Origin: Sphingobium_A sp965228065
GTDB lineage: Bacteria; Pseudomonadota; Alphaproteobacteria; Sphingomonadales; Sphingomonadaceae
Assembly (NCBI GenBank): GCA_965228065.1
Contig: OZ245788.1
Coordinates: 6,386,001 to 6,450,000 of the forward strand
Direction of reading: 5' to 3'
Length of the DNA stretch: 64,000 bases
This document shows positions 19,856 through 28,290 of the stretch, piece after piece; the stretch's first letter is position 1, and every line of letters starts with the position of its first letter. The notes under the pieces were generated by a model. The model saw only the letters and a list, made by a program, of their open reading frames with translations, had not been told where the DNA came from and did not search any database. A program made the translations under genes and the position numbers.

Positions 19856-22246
19856 ATGGCAGGTGTCCGGTTCACCGTAGCAATCGCGCTGGCCGCGACC
19901 CTGTCGACCGAGGCAGCCGCGTCGGACGTGCAGCGCGAGACATGGGACGTTGTGGGCCTCAACCAGCCTGCCGAGATCGTGGTCGACCGCTGGGGCCTCG
20001 CGCACATCTACGCCAAGAGCGAGCGCGACGCCTATTTCCTGCAGGGTTACAATGCCGCACGCGACCGGCTGTGGCAGATCGACCTGTGGCGCAAGCGCGG
20101 ACTGGGGCTGTTGTCGGCCAGCTTCGGCCCCAGCTACGTCAAGCAGGATCGCGCCGCGCGCCTGTTCCTCTATCGCGGCGACATGACGGCGGAATGGGCG
20201 CGCTACGCACCGGGTAGCCGCGATCGGTACGCCGCGTTCGTCGACGGAATCAATGCCTATGTCGATGCTGTGCTGGCGGGCAAAAAGCCCCTGCCCCCGG
20301 AATTCACGCTGACCGGCAGCCGCCCGCAACGCTGGCAGACCGAGGATGTGGTGCGCATCCGCAGCCATGCGCTGGTCTCCAACGCCAAGCAGGAAGTGCT
20401 GCGCGCGCGCGTCGCCTGTGCCGGCGGGCTCGATGTCGACCGGCTCCGCGCCAGGCTCTCGCCCGATCATGTCCCGATCACGCCCGCCGGTCTCGATCCC
20501 TGCACGATCAAGCCGGAAGTGATGGAGGATTATCTGCTCGCGACCGCCGATGTCGCCTTCTCCCCGCCGGCCAGGCCGACGGATACCGTCGGGCAGCTTG
20601 CCGATGCCGCCGACCCGAACACCGCCGACGGATCGAACAATTGGGTGATAGCACCCTCGCATTCCGCCACCGGCCGGCCGATCCTGGCCAATGATCCGCA
20701 TCGGGCCTTTGGCGCCCCCAGCCTGCGCTATGTCGTCCATATGGAGGCACCGGGCGTCTCGCTGATCGGTGCGGGCGAACCCGCGGTTCCCGGCATCTCG
20801 CTCGGCCATAACGGCAAGGCGGCGTTTGGCCTGACGATCTTCGGCACCGATCAGGAGGATCTCTACGTCTACGAGACCAGGGCCGGCGATCCCGAATCCT
20901 ACCGCTACAAGGGCAAGTGGGAGAAGATGCGGCTGGTGCGCGACACCATCGCGGTGAAAGGCGGCGCGCCGGTGGACATAGAGCTCCGCTACACCCGGCA
21001 CGGCCCGGTCCTGCGTCAGGAGACATCAGGCAACCGCGCCTTTGCGCTTCGGACAACCTGGTCCGAACCCGGTGCGTCGGGTTATGCCGCTGCATCCTGG
21101 CTGGCGAACGCCGCGAATTGGGACGATTTCCGCAAGGCCGCCGATCATTGGGGCACACCGCCGCTTAACCTGATCTGGGCCGATGAGAGCGGAACGACGG
21201 GATGGGCCGCGTCGGGCTTCGCCCCGATCCGCCGCAACTGGGACGGGTTGATGCCCGTGCCTGGCGACGGGCGCTATGAATGGCAGGGCGTGAGCCGTCC
21301 GCGCGAACTGCCGCAGATCAGGAATCCCGCCAAGGGTTGGTTCGCCAGCGCCAACGAGATGAACCTGCCCGAGGGATTCAAGGCCGGCGCGCCGATCAGC
21401 TTCGAATGGAGCGACCGCGGCCGCATCGACCGCATCGATCAGGTGATCGCGAGCAAACCCCGCTTCTCGGTCGCGGATGCGATGGCGCTGCAGATGGATA
21501 CGCACAGCGCGCTGACGGCGCGCATGATGAAGATCGTCGCATCGCTGGAAGGCGCCACCCCGGAGGCGCGCCAGGCACTGGCCCTGCTCAAGGGATGGGA
21601 CGGCAATATCGCCGCCGACAGTGTGCCCGCCACCATCTACGAGGTCTGGCTGACCCAGCATCTCGGGCGCGTGATGATCGCCCGCACCGCACCATCCGCC
21701 ACGCATGCGATCCTCGAACGCGGCGCACCCGATGCGATATTGACGCTGATCGAGACCAACGATCCGCTGCTCGGCGCAAACCCGGCCTCCACCGTCCGAG
21801 CGATCCTGCTCGAAAGCCTGGAGGCGGCGCTCGCCGATCTGCGGCAGAGGTTGGGCCCCGATACCGCGGCATGGCAATGGGGTCGTCTCCACACGATCAC
21901 GCTCAAGCCCGCGGTTGTGGCGCTCGCGGACGAAACGCTGCGACAATCGATGACGGTCGGGCCGGAGGGCGTGTCCGGATCATCATCGACACCCGCAATG
22001 ACCGCCTATCGCGGCACCAATTTCGCGGCGGTCCATGGACCATCGGTGCGGCTGGTGATGGATGTCGGCGATTGGGACAAGTCGATGTTCCTCAACATGC
22101 CCGGTCAGTCCGGCGATCCGTCGAGCCCGCATTATCGCGACCTGTTCCCGGCATGGAAGGAAGGCCGATACGCACCGCTGTCGTTCAGCCGTGCCGCGGT
22201 CGATCAGGCGGCGGAACGGGTGATAACGTTGACTCCGGCGCGCTGA
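19856..22246 (+). CDS. Penicillin acylase family amidase (exported)
   Basis: This 796-residue preproprotein has a signal peptide (residues 1 to about 22, ending TEAAAS) and the penicillin/acyl-homoserine-lactone acylase fold. The predicted autocatalytic cleavage site is before Ser260 in DGSNNWVIAP, which becomes the N-terminal nucleophile of the beta chain. N-terminal landmarks include GLAHIYAKS and QGYNAARDRLWQ; the beta chain has ISLGHNGK and DQEDLYVYE. The family hydrolyses amide bonds of beta-lactams, N-acyl-homoserine lactones or N-acyl amino acids in the periplasm; the substrate here is open. A GGGAGG-type ribosome binding site precedes the ATG. An L-asparaginase gene follows after 28 bases, probably in one operon. 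Confidence 0.9.
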   Translation: MAGVRFTVAIALAATLSTEAAASDVQRETWDVVGLNQPAEIVVDRWGLAHIYAKSERDAYFLQGYNAARDRLWQIDLWRKRGLGLLSASFGPSYVKQDRAARLFLYRGDMTAEWARYAPGSRDRYAAFVDGINAYVDAVLAGKKPLPPEFTLTGSRPQRWQTEDVVRIRSHALVSNAKQEVLRARVACAGGLDVDRLRARLSPDHVPITPAGLDPCTIKPEVMEDYLLATADVAFSPPARPTDTVGQLADAADPNTADGSNNWVIAPSHSATGRPILANDPHRAFGAPSLRYVVHMEAPGVSLIGAGEPAVPGISLGHNGKAAFGLTIFGTDQEDLYVYETRAGDPESYRYKGKWEKMRLVRDTIAVKGGAPVDIELRYTRHGPVLRQETSGNRAFALRTTWSEPGASGYAAASWLANAANWDDFRKAADHWGTPPLNLIWADESGTTGWAASGFAPIRRNWDGLMPVPGDGRYEWQGVSRPRELPQIRNPAKGWFASANEMNLPEGFKAGAPISFEWSDRGRIDRIDQVIASKPRFSVADAMALQMDTHSALTARMMKIVASLEGATPEARQALALLKGWDGNIAADSVPATIYEVWLTQHLGRVMIARTAPSATHAILERGAPDAILTLIETNDPLLGANPASTVRAILLESLEAALADLRQRLGPDTAAWQWGRLHTITLKPAVVALADETLRQSMTVGPEGVSGSSSTPAMTAYRGTNFAAVHGPSVRLVMDVGDWDKSMFLNMPGQSGDPSSPHYRDLFPAWKEGRYAPLSFSRAAVDQAAERVITLTPAR

Positions 22247-22274
22247 TCTCCCTCACCCGCAACAAGGCGAAGAC

Positions 22275-23315
22275 ATGAAGACGACACTGGTTTTTCGCGC
22301 CGCAGCGATGATGCTCGGCATGGTTTGGGCGAGCGGCGCGATTGCCGAACCAGCGCCCGATGCGAAACCGCGCATCGTGATCCTGGCAACGGGCGGGACG
22401 ATCGCCGGTACGAAGGCCGATCCCAACACCCGGTATCGATCGGGCACCACCACCGTCGATACGCTGGTCAGCGCGGTACCGTCGCTGTCGCAGGTCGCGA
22501 CGATCGAAGCCGAGCAGGTTTCGAACGTCGGCAGCCAGGACATGAACGACGAGATCTGGGCCAGGCTCGCTGTGCGTGTCGCCGCGCTGCGCGCGCGACC
22601 CGATGTCGCCGGCATCGTCATCACCCACGGCACCGACACGCTCGAGGAAACGGCGATGTTCCTCGACCTGCTGTTCCCCACCGGCAAGCCGATCGTGCTG
22701 ACCGCGGCGATGCGGCCGTCCGACGCGGTGAGCGCGGATGGGCCGCGCAACATGCTGGAGGCGGCAATGGTCGCATCCAGCCCGGCGGCAGCGGATCGCG
22801 GCGCGCTGGTCGTGCTCAACGACGTCATCCACGCCGCGCGCCGTGTGTCCAAGATCAATACCAGCGACGTCAACGCCTTCGCATCCGACGAACGCGGATT
22901 GCTGGGCCGGATCGACGAAGGCCGGATCCGCTTCTTCGCCGATCCGCCGCCCGCGCGGCAGGCCGTGGCCGTGGCGTTGCCGATCCCCAACCGGCTTCCC
23001 AAGGTCGCGATCCTCTACAGCCATGCCGGGGTGGATCCCGATCTGATCGGGACACTCCCGTCGCTCGGCTATCGCGGCATCGTGCTGGCCGGCGTCGGCA
23101 ACGGCAACACCAGCAAGGCCATGCTCGACGCGCTCGCCGAGGCCGCGCGCAAGGGCATGGTCGTCGTGCGCGCCTCGCGCGTGCCGGCGGGATCGGTCCT
23201 GTCCGATGTCGAGGTCGACGACAAAGCGCTGGGCTTCGAGGCCTCGCTCGATCTCAACCCGCAAAAGGCGCGCGTCGCGCTCCAGTTGCGGTTGCTCGCC
23301 GCCGGTCGGAAATGA
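22275..23315 (+). CDS. ansB: Type II (periplasmic) L-asparaginase
   Basis: This 346-residue enzyme has a signal peptide ending near SGAIA (residue 24) and both active-site blocks of bacterial asparaginases: ATGGTIAGT with the catalytic threonine at about residue 42, and HGTDTLEET with the second catalytic Thr-Asp-Lys set. It converts asparagine (and often glutamine) to the acid and ammonia in the periplasm. Length is as expected for the type II family. It follows the penicillin acylase gene by 28 bases, so the two exported amide hydrolases are probably expressed together for nitrogen or carbon scavenging. The stop lies 3 bases from the convergent phospholipase gene. Confidence 0.92.
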   Translation: MKTTLVFRAAAMMLGMVWASGAIAEPAPDAKPRIVILATGGTIAGTKADPNTRYRSGTTTVDTLVSAVPSLSQVATIEAEQVSNVGSQDMNDEIWARLAVRVAALRARPDVAGIVITHGTDTLEETAMFLDLLFPTGKPIVLTAAMRPSDAVSADGPRNMLEAAMVASSPAAADRGALVVLNDVIHAARRVSKINTSDVNAFASDERGLLGRIDEGRIRFFADPPPARQAVAVALPIPNRLPKVAILYSHAGVDPDLIGTLPSLGYRGIVLAGVGNGNTSKAMLDALAEAARKGMVVVRASRVPAGSVLSDVEVDDKALGFEASLDLNPQKARVALQLRLLAAGRK

Positions 23316-23318
23316 GTC

Positions 23319-25418
23319 TCAAGCCCTGACGAGCGGATCGCTGATGCCGTGGCGGCCGCTCTCGATCCGCCCGGCGAGGCGCATCTCGAATCCCTGACCG
23401 GTCACGGTCAGATCATACCAGTCCTCGCTCTTGCCCGTCGGCCAGCGTTCGTCGACCCGTCCCGCGACGCGCAGCCGGCGATCGGCATTGATGCCATAGG
23501 CGTCCTTGCCGACGCCGATCTCGGCCGGTGCGCTGCCAATGGCCTCGATCCGGAGTCGCACAGCCCGGCCGGCAACGTCGTAGCGGGCGGTCAGCCGTGG
23601 CAGCGCTTTCGGATCGGCAACGGTGAAGGTGCGCAGGAAACCATTGGGGCCGAGAACCCACAGGTCGATACCGCCCGTGCCTTCGGCCTTCCAGGCATCG
23701 CTCACCGACTTGCCGGCTTCGACCGAATAGCGGCGCGGCAGACGGTCGAGATGGCGCTTGTCATAGACATGGAAGACCGCGCCCGCCTGCCCTTCGTTCA
23801 GGAAGCTCAATTGCAGCCCGCCGTCTTTGGGATCGGCCGCCGCGTCGACATGCAGCCGATAGGGCAAGGCGCGCGAGCGGCGGATGCCCGGCTCCTGGAA
23901 CAGCGCCTGCTCCGCGCGCGGCGGGAGCAGCTTGGGGCGTTTCAGATGATCGGCCAGGATTGCGCTGGCGGCACTGACATCGGGCAGCTTGGGGAAAGCT
24001 GCGTCCTCGCCCTTGGCGAAATCGAAGCAGGAGGTGAGATCGCCGCACATTGCACGGTGCCAGGGGCTGATCCCGGGAATGGTCACACCGAAGCGCGCCT
24101 CCAGGAAGCGGCCGACCGAGGTATGATCGAACACCTCGCTATTGACCCAGCCGCCCTTGCTCCACGGCGACACGACATACATCGGCACGCGCGGACCGAG
24201 GCCCCAGGGGCGGACGGTGCCGGTGGCGACGTCATCACGCGAGGTGTATTTATCCTCGTGATCGTCGAAATATTCGCCGGCCAGTTCGAAGCTCGCCTTG
24301 CCCGCCAGACTGCCGTCCGGGTTATAGGATGGCGGCGCGGGCGGCGGGGCATGATCGAACAGCCCGTCATTCTCGTCGAAGGTCTGGAAGAAGACGGTCT
24401 GGCTCCACACCTCCGGATTGGCGGTCAGCGCATCGAGCACATCGGCGGTGAAGGATGCGCCCTCGATCGGAGTGGAGGCGGAGGGATGTTCGGACCGTCC
24501 CATCGGCGGCAGCACCCATGACACTGCCGGCAAGGTTCCGTCGCGGACATCCTGCGCCAGCCGCTCCAGCGAGAACGGGCTCATGCCCCGCTTGTACAGG
24601 CCGGACTCGGGCTTCGCCTCGCGGAAGCCCTTGAACGCCAGCCCACCGTGCATCGCGCCGGTCCAGTTGTCGTTCGGGTCCTGATAGATGCGCCAGTCGA
24701 TCCCGGCCGCTTCGAGGACTTCGGGGATCGTCGCCCATTCGAGCGCATTTCCCGCATAGGTGTATCCCGGCTCGGGCAGCGTGCCCTTGATCCAGCAGCG
24801 CAGGTTGTTGGGTTCGGAATGGGTGTCGCGGCAATTGATGCCCTTCGCATGCACCGCCGGATCGAAGTTGGAGCCCGACCAGAACACGATCCGGTTCGGA
24901 TCGGTGCCGGTGGTGATCGAGCAGTGATAGGCGTCGCAGATGGTGAAGGCTTCGGCGAGCGCGAACTGGAACGGGATGTCCTCGCGCTTGTAATAGCCCA
25001 TCGAATAATCGGTCTTGTATTTGGGCCACAGGCCGAAGCTGCCCTGGTTCCAGGCGGCCTGGGCGTCGGCGAAGCTGTGCGGCGTGCCGGGCACTTTGAG
25101 CGCATTGGTCCGTTCGGTATCGAGGTGGAAGGGCGGCAGATCGCGCACGCCGTTCGACTGCGCCCAGACTGTTTTTCCGCCGGCGAGCGGCACCGGATGG
25201 CGATCTCCGAAGCCGCGCACGCCCTTCATCGTGCCGAAATAATGATCGAAGGACCGGTTCTCCTGCATCAGGATCACGATGTGTTTCACGTCTTTGATCG
25301 TGCCGGACACACGACGCGGCGCGATCGCCAGCGCGCGGCCGATGCTGCCCGGAACCGCGGAGACGGCGCCGACGGCGGCGGCAGTCCTCAGGAAATCGCG
25401 TCTGTTCGTCATCGCCAT
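23319..25418 (-). CDS. Tat-exported phospholipase C (non-haemolytic, phosphocholine-specific type)
   Basis: From the ATG at 25416-25418 this is a 699-residue enzyme. The N-terminus has a twin-arginine signal (NRRDFLRTAA) ending near ALAIAP. The catalytic phosphoesterase domain begins with 'IKHIVILMQENRSFDHYFGTM.GVRGF', the hallmark of the phospholipase C/acid phosphatase family, and includes DENDGLFDHAPPP. Two C-terminal DUF756-like domains at about residues 490-690 are typical of the phosphocholine-specific class. It cleaves phospholipids to diacylglycerol and a phospho-headgroup in the periplasm or outside. It is the last gene of a minus-strand run, 38 bases after phnE, which suggests that its product feeds the importer or the same phosphate-scavenging response. 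A second ATG at 25412 is possible. Confidence 0.9.
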   Translation of the reverse strand: MAMTNRRDFLRTAAAVGAVSAVPGSIGRALAIAPRRVSGTIKDVKHIVILMQENRSFDHYFGTMKGVRGFGDRHPVPLAGGKTVWAQSNGVRDLPPFHLDTERTNALKVPGTPHSFADAQAAWNQGSFGLWPKYKTDYSMGYYKREDIPFQFALAEAFTICDAYHCSITTGTDPNRIVFWSGSNFDPAVHAKGINCRDTHSEPNNLRCWIKGTLPEPGYTYAGNALEWATIPEVLEAAGIDWRIYQDPNDNWTGAMHGGLAFKGFREAKPESGLYKRGMSPFSLERLAQDVRDGTLPAVSWVLPPMGRSEHPSASTPIEGASFTADVLDALTANPEVWSQTVFFQTFDENDGLFDHAPPPAPPSYNPDGSLAGKASFELAGEYFDDHEDKYTSRDDVATGTVRPWGLGPRVPMYVVSPWSKGGWVNSEVFDHTSVGRFLEARFGVTIPGISPWHRAMCGDLTSCFDFAKGEDAAFPKLPDVSAASAILADHLKRPKLLPPRAEQALFQEPGIRRSRALPYRLHVDAAADPKDGGLQLSFLNEGQAGAVFHVYDKRHLDRLPRRYSVEAGKSVSDAWKAEGTGGIDLWVLGPNGFLRTFTVADPKALPRLTARYDVAGRAVRLRIEAIGSAPAEIGVGKDAYGINADRRLRVAGRVDERWPTGKSEDWYDLTVTGQGFEMRLAGRIESGRHGISDPLVRA

Positions 25419-25456
25419 GGTCTCCGGTGCTGGGTCAGCGAAAATGGATGGGTGGA

Positions 25457-26470
25457 TTACAGAAAGGATCGGCGCAACCGCGCGGCGCACTGGTCGAGCA
25501 GCAGCACGACCAGCAGGATCGCGATGAGGATGGTGCCGACATGGCCATATTCATACATGTCGTAGCGGCCCTTGAGCTCCTGGCCGATGCCGCCGGCGCC
25601 GACCAAGCCGATCACCGTCGCCATTCGAACATTCCGGTCGAGGATGTAGAGCGTGTAGGCGATATATTGAGGCATCACCTGGGGCAGGATCGCGAAACGC
25701 CACATCGCCAGCCGCCCTGCGCCGATCGCGATCAGCGCTTCCTGCGGTTTGGGATCGGCATTCTCCATATCCTCGGCATAGAATTTGCCGAGAAATCCGG
25801 CCGCGTGCAGCCCGAGCGCCAGCACGCCCGCGATCGGGCCGAAGCCGTAAGCGATGACCAGAAGCAACGCACTCACCAGCTCGGGCACGGCACGGAGCAC
25901 GGCGACGATCGTGCGCGCGACGGCGCGAACGGGCGCGCTCGGCATCATGTTGCGCGCACTCAGCAGGGCCAGCGGCAATCCGATCAGCGCCGCGATCAGC
26001 GTACCCCACAGCGCGATCTCCAGCGTTTCGAGCATCTTCATCGCGACATGCTGGAGATAGCCGAGCGGGCGCACGAGATAGGTGGTGCGCACGACGTGGC
26101 TTTCGAGCCGTGAGGTCGCCGGGTTCATCCGATCCTCGCGCGTCTCGACGGTTTCGAGATGCGCCAGCCATGGCAGGTTACGAGCATCGAAATTCTCGAT
26201 CCGGCCGACATCCTGTCGGTCCGAAATCTGGATGGGAACGAGCCGGCTCACGACCGCACCCAGCCCATCGGCCACCTGCGATCGTTCGACGAGCCCGGCC
26301 TGTGCCATCACGGCCTCGCCCGTCAGCGACAGCATCCGCCCCATCTCGACGCGTTGGCCGGTATACCAGAGCAGCAGCAGCGCGCCGATCGCGATCAGCA
26401 GGCTGCGCGTGCCATAGGGATGCGGCAGGCTCCAGCCTCGCCCGCCGGCAATTGCGGTATCCGCGCTCAT
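25457..26470 (-). CDS. phnE: Phosphonate-type ABC importer permease (PhnE-like)
   Basis: This 337-residue permease has an N-terminal transmembrane segment (residues 22-36), a periplasmic stretch and a PhnE-type membrane domain. The EAA loop region reads 'EALIAIGAGRLAMWRFAILPQVMPQYIAYTLYILDRNVRMATVIG' in the order expected for the phosphonate/phosphite/phosphate group. The gene overlaps phnC by 4 bases. A single permease gene is present, so it probably works as a homodimer. Unlike canonical clusters there is no C-P lyase (phnG-M) in the window, so the transported compound may be a phosphonate, phosphite or phosphate ester hydrolysed elsewhere. Confidence 0.88.
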   Translation of the reverse strand: MSADTAIAGGRGWSLPHPYGTRSLLIAIGALLLLWYTGQRVEMGRMLSLTGEAVMAQAGLVERSQVADGLGAVVSRLVPIQISDRQDVGRIENFDARNLPWLAHLETVETREDRMNPATSRLESHVVRTTYLVRPLGYLQHVAMKMLETLEIALWGTLIAALIGLPLALLSARNMMPSAPVRAVARTIVAVLRAVPELVSALLLVIAYGFGPIAGVLALGLHAAGFLGKFYAEDMENADPKPQEALIAIGAGRLAMWRFAILPQVMPQYIAYTLYILDRNVRMATVIGLVGAGGIGQELKGRYDMYEYGHVGTILIAILLVVLLLDQCAARLRRSFL

Positions 26471-27246
26471 GCGGCCGCGACCAGATCGGCGTTTCGGACA
26501 GCGTCCAACGCCGGACGCTCGGCGTAGATCAGCTTTGCGTCATGATCGTCGAGCATGGCGGGCGGACCATCGAACACCACCCGCCCATCCTTGAGCGCGA
26601 TGACGCGATCGGCGAATTCGCGCGCGAGATCGAGCTGGTGCAGGCTGCACAACACAGTGGCACCCCGGCTGCGCGCCTGCACCCGCAACAGATCCAGCAC
26701 CTCGCGGCTGATCCGCGGATCGAGGCTCGCCACCGGCTCGTCCGCCAGGATGATCGCGGGATCGAGCATGAAGGCGCGGGCAATGCCGACGCGCTGCTGC
26801 TGTCCGCCCGACAGCCGCTCGCAACGGCGCTGCAGATGTATTTCCTCCAGCCCGACCGATGCCAGCAACGCACACGCCTTGTCGCGATGCCCGGCAGTGT
26901 AGAGGCCGGACAGGATCCGCCATATCGGCATGTCCGGTGCCGCCCCGCCAATGACATTGGTCGCCACGCTAGCGCGCCCGGCCAGCCCGAAATGCTGGTG
27001 GATCATGCCGATCCGCCGGCGCAACAACGGCAAGGTGCGGCGCCCGACCGGCTTGCCGCCGACGACCACCTGCCCGCCCGTTGCCGGGACGAGACCGTTG
27101 ACCGTCCTGAGCAACGTCGACTTGCCCGCACCCGAATGGCCGAGGATCACGCAGAACTGGCCAGGCGGAACGGCGAAAGACACGGCGTCGAGTGCACGAT
27201 TGCCATCGGGGAAATGAACGGTGAGCGCGTCGAAGCGGATGTCCAT
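26467..27246 (-). CDS. phnC: Phosphonate-type ABC importer ATP-binding protein (PhnC-like)
   Basis: This 259-residue ATPase has Walker A GHSGAGKST, the Q-loop IHQHFGL, the signature LSGGQQQR and Walker B IILADEPVASLDP. The order and the 'GMIHQHFGL' loop match PhnC, the energising subunit of phosphonate importers. It starts 2 bases after phnD on the same transcript and overlaps phnE by 4 bases, so the three are translationally coupled. Confidence 0.9.
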   Translation of the reverse strand: MDIRFDALTVHFPDGNRALDAVSFAVPPGQFCVILGHSGAGKSTLLRTVNGLVPATGGQVVVGGKPVGRRTLPLLRRRIGMIHQHFGLAGRASVATNVIGGAAPDMPIWRILSGLYTAGHRDKACALLASVGLEEIHLQRRCERLSGGQQQRVGIARAFMLDPAIILADEPVASLDPRISREVLDLLRVQARSRGATVLCSLHQLDLAREFADRVIALKDGRVVFDGPPAMLDDHDAKLIYAERPALDAVRNADLVAAA

Positions 27247-27248
27247 GG

Positions 27249-28175
27249 TCAGCGCTCCGCCGATCGTTTGAGGATTTCGCTTTTCAGCGCGTCGGTGACG
27301 CGTGCCATGGTCTGCGCGGCGGGATTGAACTTCGCCGCCGGGAAATGCGCGTCATAGCCATCCACCTGCGCACCGCCATAACCGCGGATCATCTCAGGCG
27401 TGATGCCCGGTTGATGCGCGACATTCTGGAACGCGGCCTTGAGCGCCTCGCGCGTGGCCAGCGGCAGGCGGCTGTTCACCACGAGTGGCGGATAAGGGAT
27501 TGGGCCGCTACGCGCGACGACACGCAGATCGCGGGCACCCGGCACATTCTCCCGTACCGCCTTCTCATAGGAATCGAATGAGAGCGCCGCGGCATCGACC
27601 TGCCCCTGGAGCAAGGCAGCCAGACTGCTGGCGTGGCTGCCGGTCATGCGGATCCGGCCGAGATCGCGCACGGGATCGATGCCGGCATCCATCAGCATCG
27701 TCAGCGGAAAGACGAATGACGAGGTCGAATTGACGTCGCCGAGCGCGAGTTGCTTGCCTTTGAGATCGCCCAGCGTCGCAATGGTCGCATCCGGGCGCGC
27801 GAAGATACCCGAATAATAGACCGAGGTGCCAGACTTGACCGCGACCGCGAGCAGTTCGGCACAGCCGCGATCCTTGGCCTGCAGATAGGTGACCGGACCG
27901 ACAAAGGCGATATCCGCCGCGCCGTTGCACATCCCCTCCACCACCGCACCATAGGATTGCGCGACCTTCAGGTCGAAGGTCATGCCGGTGCTGCGCGAGA
28001 CCGCGTTGAAGATCGGCTGATAGTCGGCCAGCGTGCCGCTCTCCGTCCCGCCATCGGCGGGGATCAGCAGGACATGGAGCGGCTCCGCGGCCGGGCCGCG
28101 CCTGCCGCCGATCATCCACACCAGGGCAGCGCCGGCCACCAGCACCAGCAGGCCCGCGACGATCCATTTCTTCAT
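27249..28175 (-). CDS. phnD: Phosphonate/phosphite-binding periplasmic protein (PhnD-like)
   Basis: This 308-residue protein has an N-terminal hydrophobic anchor (LLVLVAGAALVWMIGG) and no lipobox cysteine, so it may stay membrane-tethered. The binding domain follows the PhnD pattern: 'PADGG.E', 'FDLKVAQSYGAVVEGMCNGAADIAFVGPVTYLQA', 'LKGKQLALGDVNSTSSFVFPL' and 'VDAAALSFDSYEKAV'. The Ser-Thr-Ser run in the fourth block corresponds to the oxyanion-binding loop. It hands substrate to PhnE. The gene follows the TonB receptor after 115 bases that contain a long inverted repeat whose 3' arm covers its ribosome binding site. Confidence 0.88.
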   Translation of the reverse strand: MKKWIVAGLLVLVAGAALVWMIGGRRGPAAEPLHVLLIPADGGTESGTLADYQPIFNAVSRSTGMTFDLKVAQSYGAVVEGMCNGAADIAFVGPVTYLQAKDRGCAELLAVAVKSGTSVYYSGIFARPDATIATLGDLKGKQLALGDVNSTSSFVFPLTMLMDAGIDPVRDLGRIRMTGSHASSLAALLQGQVDAAALSFDSYEKAVRENVPGARDLRVVARSGPIPYPPLVVNSRLPLATREALKAAFQNVAHQPGITPEMIRGYGGAQVDGYDAHFPAAKFNPAAQTMARVTDALKSEILKRSAER

Positions 28176-28178
28176 ATA

Positions 28179-28274
28179 CGCCCTCCGTCATCGGCCGCAT
28201 GCCCGGCCCGGCCAGCGCACCTGCTATGACCGGGCTGTGACAGTGCGATGACCTTCATGGTCCGACGGAGGGCG
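28179..28274 (-). promoter_or_regulatory. Long-range inverted repeat sequestering the phnD ribosome binding site
   Basis: CGCCCTCCGTC at 28179-28189 is the exact reverse complement of 28264-28274. In the minus-strand mRNA the 3' arm reads GACGGAGGGCG and contains the GGAGGG Shine-Dalgarno sequence of phnD, whose ATG begins 3 bases after the arm; the 5' arm lies 17 bases after the receptor stop codon. The 74-base loop holds a further GCCCGG...CCGGGC stem. Folding would hide the ribosome binding site, so this could be an intercistronic expression control or a processing site. This is structural inference only. Confidence 0.55.
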
Positions 28275-28290
28275 CCCGGCATCGGGTTGC

